Notes under the pieces: generated by a model
What the model was told of the DNA's origin: nothing
The model's input: only the letters and a program-made list of their open reading frames with translations
Database searches by the model: none
Translations under genes and position numbers: made by a program
In this document: positions 5,007 through 11,201 of the stretch, piece after piece
Numbering within the stretch: position 1 is the first letter of the stretch
Layout of the letters: the number at the start of each line of letters is the position of its first letter
Virus record (IMG/VR): IMGVR_UViG_3300031784_000136
Span: 1-30,438 of that record
DNA from: a virus
Strand: one strand, 5' to 3'
Length of the DNA: 30,438 nucleotides

Positions 5007-6976
5007 TATAAGACGCTCCTGACTGTTACTAGGAGTAGACCACCGAATCCATCAAACTGACCGTTAGGTGGAGTCTTACGTGAGAAGTCAATGCGCTCAA
5101 TGATTGCTTGGATACGCTCACCAGTGGTGAAGTCTTGCACGTTCACAATATCTCCCTGCGCTTCAATCTCTTCGAGAATTTGAATACGCTCCCACGCACG
5201 GCCTTCATATCCAGTTATTATGTTGTACCTGTCTTTTTCGATATCGTAACACCAGACTGGAAACTGAATCAGTCTCTGGCGCTTAGTGGCAGGTAGTGCT
5301 TTCGCTTGGAACCCTTTGAATATAGGGCCTCTACTGGTATCGCTTGCGCTGCGTGAGAGCGTAAACTTGTATGATAGGAACTCTTGTGGGCCTTCTGGGT
5401 TAGTTGTAGCAGCCTCAGGTGTTCCAATGCTTGAGTTATAAGTAATAATATTATATACAGCAGAGTCGCTATCAATGGCTTGTAGATCCATAGCGCCATA
5501 GGAGTAATCTCCACGCGCGCGGATTAACTTATAATTCTTAGGTTCTAGTGTTCCATAACGGATAGCACCAGTGGTTACGTATCCAGAAGATACCAAGGTA
5601 GATGCATTCTCTATATAGCAGCCACCATTGTTAGTGTTGTAAGCGCTGCAAAATGCTAGACGGTTAGTAGTTCCAACAAAGCCAACAGCAGTAGTTGGGT
5701 GAGCAGTTGCCTGAACTCCAATGATGTCATTTGCATAAGCAAAGCGAAGTGCTTCGCCTTCAATGAGTTGGCTTAAATCTACACGAGTAAGTCCTACGTT
5801 GCTTCCTACACCAGTAGTAGCCCATACGAAACGATCACGAGCAGCAAAGTCATAGACTGGCTGAGTTGATTCAAAAATTAGTGGGCCATAGGCAAGAGAT
5901 CCGTCTTGATCGTTGATCTCAGCAACACGCATACCTTTGCTAGTGCCAATCATCATGTAGCCAAGATAGTAATAAACTTTATGAACTATTTCTCCAGGAG
6001 GAAACTCAGCAGCCACAGAAGCCTGTGTGAGAGTAGGCATAGCGCCATTAGTTCCTAGTGTGTACTTCTGGATAGTTGAGTAGAGTCCGGAGTGACCAGC
6101 AGTGTAGATAGCAGGGCCAGATGCGGTAATACTTGTATAGGTGTAATTAGTATTTGGATTGGTATATACGGCAGTAGGCAAAGAACTTGAGTTAGTTGTC
6201 ATTTCGTATACAGCGTTATTAGCGCAGAGAATAATACGATCTTTAATGTATTCCATTTCAGCAGCGGTTACTGTTATGCTTGGGTGTGTGAATACAACTG
6301 TTGGGGCTACGCCAGCACCATCTGAAATAAGTTTCTTATTGAACTCCAATTTGCCAGATGCGGTGTCATTGGTAATCCAATAGCCAAACTTTCCATCATC
6401 GCACAGAGCATATACAGGATCATCTGTTCCGCTAGCATAATCAACCCAGTGGACAACTGTTCCGTCAGCGTCAATTCGATCTACATCGTATCCATCATGA
6501 AGCAAGATAGCATCAGTGTTGTTGTATCTAACAGAACGGATATGCTGTTCAGCCTTGGTTGTGGTAGTTGTATTAACTGGTGTTGTGACTACGTGGACAT
6601 TGGTGGTATCTTTAAGAAGAGTTACTTGTCCTTTAGTCCAGACATCTACGCCTTGAGAGTCCTTAAAACGGTATCCGATAGACTCACCAGCAGTAGGATC
6701 ATAGAAGTTAATGCCAGTTCCACCATGAAATGATGACTGAGAACGGATCCACCAGCCAGTAAGAGACTGCTCGCCAGGTTCGCGTGAGTTATCAAATTGT
6801 TCCTTGCGATAAGGTGCAGTCTCTCTCTGGTATGGATTGACATCTGTTGGTGCTAAGAAGAACGGGATGCCACCAAAGGCTACGTCGTAATCCTCGGCAT
6901 TGTTAGTCCAGAAACCTGCAGTTCCAGGATTACCAATGTTTAAGGGTAAATCTTCCGTGATATCTGGGGTAGCCAC
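5006..6976 (-). CDS. Large tail protein (minor tail / nozzle-like)
   Basis: The product has 656 residues. The N-terminal 110 residues (with PGEQSLTGWWIRSQSSFHGG) resemble a segment I associate with actinophage minor tail proteins. Residues about 110-480 consist of short repeated beta strands with Gly/Tyr/Asp turns, in the manner of a beta-propeller. The last 90 residues contain YDIEKDR, YEGRAWERIQ and a final FGGLLLVTVRSVL strand. The start is GTG at 6976 with AAGGAG well placed. Position after the fibre block and before lysis genes suggests a virion tail protein. In a short-tailed phage it could be the nozzle or tail hub. No enzymatic motif is seen. The structural assignment is fairly safe; the exact part is not. 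Confidence 0.72.
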   Translation of the reverse strand: MATPDITEDLPLNIGNPGTAGFWTNNAEDYDVAFGGIPFFLAPTDVNPYQRETAPYRKEQFDNSREPGEQSLTGWWIRSQSSFHGGTGINFYDPTAGESIGYRFKDSQGVDVWTKGQVTLLKDTTNVHVVTTPVNTTTTTKAEQHIRSVRYNNTDAILLHDGYDVDRIDADGTVVHWVDYASGTDDPVYALCDDGKFGYWITNDTASGKLEFNKKLISDGAGVAPTVVFTHPSITVTAAEMEYIKDRIILCANNAVYEMTTNSSSLPTAVYTNPNTNYTYTSITASGPAIYTAGHSGLYSTIQKYTLGTNGAMPTLTQASVAAEFPPGEIVHKVYYYLGYMMIGTSKGMRVAEINDQDGSLAYGPLIFESTQPVYDFAARDRFVWATTGVGSNVGLTRVDLSQLIEGEALRFAYANDIIGVQATAHPTTAVGFVGTTNRLAFCSAYNTNNGGCYIENASTLVSSGYVTTGAIRYGTLEPKNYKLIRARGDYSYGAMDLQAIDSDSAVYNIITYNSSIGTPEAATTNPEGPQEFLSYKFTLSRSASDTSRGPIFKGFQAKALPATKRQRLIQFPVWCYDIEKDRYNIITGYEGRAWERIQILEEIEAQGDIVNVQDFTTGERIQAIIERIDFSRKTPPNGQFDGFGGLLLVTVRSVL

Positions 6977-6985
6977 TATATCTCC

Positions 6986-7069
6986 TTAGTATATTTGTAA
7001 TTCTGCTTCATCTACTGCATCATCTATATCCCGTAGTAACGGAACTAAATCAGTAAGTAACGTATCCAT
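6986..7069 (-). CDS. Very small acidic protein (27 aa)
   Basis: An ATG at 7069, preceded by GGAGAAAAT, opens 27 codons. The product is acidic (LLRDIDDAVDEAELQIY) and probably one amphipathic helix. Its TAA overlaps the ribosome site of the large tail gene, suggesting translational coupling. It begins only about a dozen bases after the strong terminator that closes the sulfotransferase gene. No family is recognised. The well-placed ribosome site and tight spacing support translation, but it could be only a leader peptide. Confidence 0.5.
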   Translation of the reverse strand: MDTLLTDLVPLLRDIDDAVDEAELQIY

Positions 7070-7081
7070 ATTTTCTCCAAC

Positions 7082-7103
7082 AAAAAACCCGCCGAAGCGG
7101 GTT
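7082..7103 (-). terminator. Intrinsic terminator after the sulfotransferase gene
   Basis: Read on the minus strand, AACCCGC and GCGGGTT form a perfect seven-pair stem around a TTCG tetraloop, with a run of T on the far side (7087-7082). This is a textbook terminator. It lies inside the otherwise continuous late gene series, 22 bases after the sulfotransferase stop. Confidence 0.88.
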
Positions 7104-7125
7104 AGTTGTTATCTAGTTTTTGCTT

Positions 7126-7965
7126 TTAGAAATCTTTTCCTCTAACTTTCATTAGAGAACCGTCACGCCAGAACTCCATATTAGAATACTTATGCTTGAT
7201 GTAATCTGAAAGTATATCTGTATCTGTTGTTGATTTAGATAGGCTTTCTCTTACATCGTGTAAGTCACTTGGCAGTCCCAAGATAGTATCGTTATCTACT
7301 TCTACTTTTTTAATGTTATCAAAGTTATGCTTATAATCAGGAAGTCCTAGGAACTTATAGATATCAGACATTGTTTCTTCTGGCTTTAATAACAAGTCGT
7401 TATATTCTACGATATGGAATACGCCTTCATTTTCTGGATAAAAAGCAGAAGCCAAAGATAGCAAGGCTTTATCTATATCACCATTGAGTCGCATCAAATA
7501 TTCCGCTATGTTATCTTCTGGTGAACGATAATTATTAATATATAAACCACTATTTGCTGTATCATTTTTTAAATAATCAGCATCCATTGCAACAAATGAA
7601 GCAATAATCTCAAGAATATCACGAACCGTAATAATTATTTTAGGCGTAGGAGTAATAAACTTTTTAATTAAATCAAGATTGTCTGGAGTACCCCAGTCTT
7701 TTTCTCTTTCAATTATTACAGGTTTATTTACGTCTTCGTAAAATGTATTAACAAAAGAAGAAAGCAAGTTCATTGCTCTAAATTGATTTTCTTTATTGCG
7801 ATTTATTTGCTCTGTACGACTACAGATATTTGTATATTCCCACATTAGTTCAGGTAATGGACTCAATGGGGTGCTATAGATATCTGGATTTTGATTTAAG
7901 ATTGCTGATAAAAGCGTATTACCACTTCGCGGTAGCCCGCTCAAGAAGAAAATTTCTTTGTTCAA
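7126..7965 (-). CDS. Sulfotransferase family protein (PAPS-dependent)
   Basis: The product has 279 residues. The 5-prime-phosphosulfate loop is visible as GLPRSGNTLL (residues 10-19). The 3-prime-phosphate site is VRDILEIIASF, with R115 and S123. A late YNDLLLKPEETMSDIYKFLGLP segment is characteristic of P-loop sulfotransferases. The enzyme would move sulfate from PAPS onto a hydroxyl or amine, perhaps on a sugar, lipid or protein. I prefer the TTG at 7965 because AAAGGA precedes it and the P-loop then lies at the usual distance from the N-terminus. A longer start at 7998 is possible. The gene looks AT-richer than its neighbours and ends in its own terminator, like a moron cargo gene. It lies between a zinc ribbon gene and tail genes. 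The substrate cannot be told. Confidence 0.85.
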   Translation of the reverse strand: MNKEIFFLSGLPRSGNTLLSAILNQNPDIYSTPLSPLPELMWEYTNICSRTEQINRNKENQFRAMNLLSSFVNTFYEDVNKPVIIEREKDWGTPDNLDLIKKFITPTPKIIITVRDILEIIASFVAMDADYLKNDTANSGLYINNYRSPEDNIAEYLMRLNGDIDKALLSLASAFYPENEGVFHIVEYNDLLLKPEETMSDIYKFLGLPDYKHNFDNIKKVEVDNDTILGLPSDLHDVRESLSKSTTDTDILSDYIKHKYSNMEFWRDGSLMKVRGKDF

Positions 7966-8003
7966 GATAGTCCTTTCGTCTTGAGCAGGATACCACATTA
8001 ACC

Positions 8004-8135
8004 TTAGTTAGTTACCTCAACGTACTCTGCAGCCTGGCAAGAGTTGCAAGTAGTCTTAAACTGTGGGTCTTCTACATCTCGTTGTTCAAGGTAATCATGT
8101 CCACAGTTAGGACACTTATAAAAATACTTAGGCAT
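8004..8135 (-). CDS. Minimal FmdB-like zinc ribbon (43 aa)
   Basis: The product has 43 residues, opening MPKYFYKCPNCGHDYLE. It has C8-x2-C11 and C30-x2-C33, the same spacing as the FmdB protein encoded at 2077-2253, but lacks that protein's VFKGTGFY tail. A GGAGG lies just before the ATG at 8135, which fixes the start; longer frames would overlap the upstream gene fully. The start overlaps the upstream stop by eight bases. Role unknown; a structural or regulatory zinc ribbon is all that can be said. Confidence 0.75.
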   Translation of the reverse strand: MPKYFYKCPNCGHDYLEQRDVEDPQFKTTCNSCQAAEYVEVTN

Positions 8136-8316
8136 TTGTATCCTCCGCTGGGTTACTAAATGTATTGGTTTCTGGATTGTAAACCCAGCCAATTACTGTC
8201 GGTTGGGTTTTTGGGTCATATTGAACTGCAGTTCCAATAGTTTGTGCTTCTTCTAAAGTATCGCAAACTATTAAGTTTTCAACCGTGTTATTGTTTAATA
8301 TAGCAAATTTAGGCAT
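8128..8316 (-). CDS. Small conserved phage protein (62 aa) near the fibre genes
   Basis: The product has 62 residues. The N-terminus MPKFAILNNNTVENLIVCDTLEEA, broken here as a strand-turn-strand plus helix, resembles small proteins that often accompany phage tail fibre genes. The second half contains QYDPKTQPTVIGWVYNPETN, with the Trp-containing strand seen in that group. AAAGGA precedes the ATG at 8316. I infer a tail-fibre accessory or minor structural protein from position; no catalytic motif is seen. Confidence 0.65.
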   Translation of the reverse strand: MPKFAILNNNTVENLIVCDTLEEAQTIGTAVQYDPKTQPTVIGWVYNPETNTFSNPAEDTNA

Positions 8317-8332
8317 TTTTATCCTTTCAATC

Positions 8333-9130
8333 TTAATAGTAAATTAAAATACAACCAGAGCCGCCAGTTGAGCCGCCGCCTCCGCCACCGCCACCAGAAC
8401 CGCCTTGGCCTCCGCCAACGCCTGATGTTCCAGCGGCTAAAACTCCACCGCCTCCACCACCAGTTTGGGAACTAGAACCACCAGTTCCTCCAGCGAATAA
8501 CCCTGCTCCACCAGCACCACCAGTTGTGCCGTAACCGCTTCTTCCTCCGCCACCGCCAGTAAAGCCACCGTTACCACCTGCGCCACCTGCACCGCCAGAA
8601 GAAACTCCACCGCCTCCACCACCAGCAAGACCTTGGCCACCTGCTTGAGCCGTACTGCCGCTGTTTGAGCCTTGGCCTCCACCACCGCCAGTACCAGTAC
8701 CGCCGTTAGCAGTACCAGCGATTCCACCAGTAAGGTAAGATATAGAGCCAGCACCGCCTGAATAAGTACCAGAGCCGCCGCCTCCGCCGCCACCAGCAAC
8801 TCCGCTGCCACCGCTGCCTCTTGCACCAGCACCGCCGTAGCCAGCAATGTAACCGTTAAACCTAGTAAAACCACCACTTGAGCCAATAGCGCAGGTGTTA
8901 GTTGCTTGTGTTTTTACCCAAGTTTGAACAACTGCACCACCACCGCCGCCGCCAAAGTGTGCAAAACCTCCGCCGACATTGCCGTCTCCGCCGCCACCAA
9001 CAATCATTGCGTATACCCAAGTAACACCAGCAGGAATAGTAACTGTTGTGCCAGAAGTAATAGTCTGTTGAAGAGTTACTTTGGTTGGGTCAAATCCAGC
9101 GCTTGGCGCTGGGAATACTGAATATGCCAT
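8333..9130 (-). CDS. Glycine-rich adhesin-like tail tip protein
   Basis: The product has 265 residues. A short N-terminal beta domain (about residues 1-45, with a TVTIPAGVTWVYAMIVGGGG strand) leads into a Gly-rich body (about 45-255). The body holds runs of up to nine glycines divided by Ser/Thr/Ala, and the chain ends GCILIYY. Phage receptor-binding proteins such as the distal adhesin of T4-like phage S16 use stacked polyglycine helices with exposed variable loops; this layout matches in composition. I infer a host-receptor-binding tip. The start overlaps the upstream stop (TAATG). The strongly biased composition makes the opposite strand and other frames open, so only this frame is taken as real. 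Confidence 0.78.
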   Translation of the reverse strand: MAYSVFPAPSAGFDPTKVTLQQTITSGTTVTIPAGVTWVYAMIVGGGGDGNVGGGFAHFGGGGGGAVVQTWVKTQATNTCAIGSSGGFTRFNGYIAGYGGAGARGSGGSGVAGGGGGGGSGTYSGGAGSISYLTGGIAGTANGGTGTGGGGGQGSNSGSTAQAGGQGLAGGGGGGVSSGGAGGAGGNGGFTGGGGGRSGYGTTGGAGGAGLFAGGTGGSSSQTGGGGGGVLAAGTSGVGGGQGGSGGGGGGGGSTGGSGCILIYY

Positions 9131-9432
9131 TACGCTATCTCCACTCCGCTAATGTGAAATGCTACTGTTATTGCGCTAGCAAAACCAGCAATAATTTTAG
9201 TTGTAGCAAGCACTTGCTTTAAATCAAATGTTGCTGTTGAGTTGGCTGCAATAGCGCAAGTCTTAAACAAGTCAACACCATCAAGTGTGATTGTAAATGT
9301 AGCAGCAGATGCTGCTGAGTTAGTTACCACAATGTTAGTCACAACTGTAGTTGTGCTTGACGGTACTGTGTATAGGGTTGTGCTTGATGTTGCTGCTGCT
9401 GTTCTAGCCAGAGCCTTTGATGTTGTAGCCAT
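9130..9432 (-). CDS. Small beta-rich structural protein
   Basis: The product has 100 residues, rich in Thr, Ser and Ala. A regular pattern of beta strands (TLYTVPSSTTTVVTNIVVTN, FTITLDGVDLF, ATFDLKQVL) suggests a jelly-roll or Ig-like fold. Small proteins of this type are common in phage tail-fibre loci as trimer or decoration proteins. It is coupled to its neighbours by TAATG overlaps at both ends. No enzyme motif is seen. The assignment as virion protein is from fold pattern and location. Confidence 0.7.
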   Translation of the reverse strand: MATTSKALARTAAATSSTTLYTVPSSTTTVVTNIVVTNSAASAATFTITLDGVDLFKTCAIAANSTATFDLKQVLATTKIIAGFASAITVAFHISGVEIA

Positions 9433-9641
9433 TAGTTACTACCTCCGAGTATGAGTTGTGCTTCTTCTTCTGTTAAACCTAGACGGTCAAGGACTGCTTG
9501 ACGGGCTGTTGCTTTTTCTTCTTGGGCTGCAATATGGGCAGCCTTTGCTGCTTGGTCAATTTCATATTGAGCCAGTTCTGCCTCAGTCATATCGCGTTCA
9601 ACGACTTCACCAGTCTCTACATTGTGTTCTTTAATTTTCAT
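9432..9641 (-). CDS. Small helical fibre-accessory protein
   Basis: The product has 69 residues and is almost all helical and charged (EAELAQYEIDQAAKAAHIA). It ends in RQAVLDRLGLTEEEAQLILGG. The same C-terminal motif ends the neighbouring 84-aa protein encoded at 10141-10395. Each of the two sits directly after a beta-rich fibre-like gene. This pairing suggests fibre-specific chaperones or assembly factors, a role known for small proteins next to phage tail fibres; here it is inferred. TAATG junctions on both sides. Confidence 0.68.
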   Translation of the reverse strand: MKIKEHNVETGEVVERDMTEAELAQYEIDQAAKAAHIAAQEEKATARQAVLDRLGLTEEEAQLILGGSN

Positions 9642-10141
9642 TACTTTACTCCGTATAAATAGTAGGAACCGCTAGTCATTGCATCTAAAGTCAAAATGCC
9701 AGTAATTGCGTTTGTTGAGGCATAAGTGCCAATGTTCCAGACTGCATTTTTATTTCCGCCAGCGTTACCATTAAATATACTTGTAACCGCTTTGTGAGAG
9801 TTAGTGTTTGCATAGTTATGAATAGTCATACATAACGAACCAGGGGCTGAGTTAAAACTTGGTTGGTTTGTCTGCAGTACTGTATTATTTGTTGAAGTAT
9901 TAAAAGAAGTCAAGCCTGTTGCATATTGCGCCCAAGAATAGTTGGAACCGCTATCTGAGTTTAATCTAAAGTTAGTATCAGTTCCACCGCTACGATAGTA
10001 ATTTTCAAAAATAAGAATTAAATCCTTATATGCACCGCTAATAGAAGTTAGAGACAAAGCACTAGATGAGAATGTACCACTAGCAAGAAGTGTTCTACCA
10101 CCAGTAGCATTGGCTACGGTATAGGCTTTAGTATTAGGCAT
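9641..10141 (-). CDS. Beta-rich tail fibre or receptor-binding protein
   Basis: The product has 166 residues. The opening YTVANATGGRTLLASGTFSS, with alternating hydrophobic residues, many Asn/Ser/Thr and an ending SGSYYLYGVK, is typical of small phage distal fibre domains. One beta-sandwich domain is likely, with aromatic-rich loops that could meet a sugar receptor. It is followed by the 69-aa helical gene and preceded by the 84-aa helical gene. No enzyme motif is seen. Role as virion receptor-binding component is inferred. Confidence 0.7.
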   Translation of the reverse strand: MPNTKAYTVANATGGRTLLASGTFSSSALSLTSISGAYKDLILIFENYYRSGGTDTNFRLNSDSGSNYSWAQYATGLTSFNTSTNNTVLQTNQPSFNSAPGSLCMTIHNYANTNSHKAVTSIFNGNAGGNKNAVWNIGTYASTNAITGILTLDAMTSGSYYLYGVK

Positions 10142-10395
10142 TAGTTACCTCCCAGTAATAGTGCTGCTTCTTCTGCTGTAATGCCCAAACGATTTAAAAG
10201 AGCAGTTTTTGCGGCTGCTTTATCTGCTTCTTGTTCAGCCTTCCAAGCATCATAGGCTGCAAAGCCATCTTCAAATGCTTTTTTAGTTACGGGTGTTACG
10301 CCTTCATCATAAATGATTGAATCAAATTCGTTGCCGATAATAACCCAACCGCCTGTTGGGATAAGCATTGCAAGAACATCTGAACCTTTAGCCAT
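10141..10395 (-). CDS. Small helical fibre-accessory protein, paralogue-like to the 69-aa protein
   Basis: The product has 84 residues. The start is ATG at 10395, one base after the upstream stop and preceded by GGAG; the longer frame from 10482 would lie inside the fibre gene. The N-terminal 45 residues include GGWVIIGNEFDSIIYDEG and form a small beta unit. The rest is helical (FAAYDAWKAEQEADKAAAK), ending TALLNRLGITAEEAALLLGGN. That ending matches the 69-aa protein. Probably an assembly chaperone or connector for the preceding fibre; inferred from position. Confidence 0.68.
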   Translation of the reverse strand: MAKGSDVLAMLIPTGGWVIIGNEFDSIIYDEGVTPVTKKAFEDGFAAYDAWKAEQEADKAAAKTALLNRLGITAEEAALLLGGN

Positions 10396-10396
10396 A

Positions 10397-11200
10397 TTAT
10401 GCTCCAATTTCCATAAGAGTAATAGTTGAAACCGAGTTGTTTGACCCTGAAGCGTAGTTTTGAACATAAACAACGCTGACATTTTGTTGTGAGCAAAATT
10501 GAGTCTTGTAAGTTACTGCTGAAGTGGTCGCTGGAGAATCCAAATATGAACTAGTAACCGAGCCAATATTGTTGAAATCGCTTGCGCCTGTATAAGCGTT
10601 AATATCGCTCATTTGTAAAATATCAGTTGAATCGCGCCGTAGTTTTAAGTGCATTCTTGTTGAGCCTGACTTTGAAACGCCCATTTGTGAGACTATAACT
10701 AGAATTTTACTTGTTGAAGCGGTTGGAGTAATTGTCGCAGTAAGTCCAGTATCAACGAAAGTGCTTGTTGTTGAAGCCACTTCTGTTGCATAAGTGGCAT
10801 TTACAACCTGCAATACAGAGCCAGCCTTTGCTGGGTAGCGAGCATCTGATTGAGCCTGAGTGTAAGTATTGGCTACACTAAATGAGTTAACAGTCCATAC
10901 TGTAATTACGTCATTAGCGAGCAATGCGGTTAGACCAGTAATAGAAGTACCGTTGGTGGCTGTATAGTCATCACCTCGGTCAAGTAACACACCGTTTAGG
11001 AATACAAGTTCTTGACCTACTGTGTAAGCAAGTGTGCCGTAACCTGTGTCTCCAGTACCAGATACAGATGTTTCTCCACCAGAGGCGGTCTTAACCCAAG
11101 TAGCAATAGATGATGATGTGGCATTAGTACCAGCAGGGCCTTGCGCTCCATCACCAGCAACCGTTACCCAGTTGGTTCCGTCATATACTTTAACTGGCAT
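10397..11200 (-). CDS. Tail fibre protein with collagen-like turn
   Basis: The product has 267 residues. The N-terminal VKVYDGTNWVTVAGDGAQGP segment is a short beta hairpin followed by one GAQGPAGT collagen-like stretch. Residues about 35-100 form a beta domain with the LVFLNGVLLDRGDDYT motif found in many phage fibres. SDARYPAKAG follows, then a C-terminal beta domain (about 130-267). These are standard modules of trimeric tail fibres. The stop is followed after one base by the next ATG. Role: receptor binding or fibre shaft extension; the receptor is unknown. Confidence 0.78.
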   Translation of the reverse strand: MPVKVYDGTNWVTVAGDGAQGPAGTNATSSSIATWVKTASGGETSVSGTGDTGYGTLAYTVGQELVFLNGVLLDRGDDYTATNGTSITGLTALLANDVITVWTVNSFSVANTYTQAQSDARYPAKAGSVLQVVNATYATEVASTTSTFVDTGLTATITPTASTSKILVIVSQMGVSKSGSTRMHLKLRRDSTDILQMSDINAYTGASDFNNIGSVTSSYLDSPATTSAVTYKTQFCSQQNVSVVYVQNYASGSNNSVSTITLMEIGA

Positions 11201-11201
11201 A

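Noticed and set aside
8437-8886. Second minus frame of 149 codons inside the Gly-rich gene
   Set aside because: A product of GGN-rich codons read in another frame; Val/Leu/Ala low complexity without a start signal.
10397-10482. Longer start for the 84-aa fibre-accessory protein
   Set aside because: The extension overlaps the end of the fibre gene fully; a GGAG-backed ATG at 10395 fits the operon.
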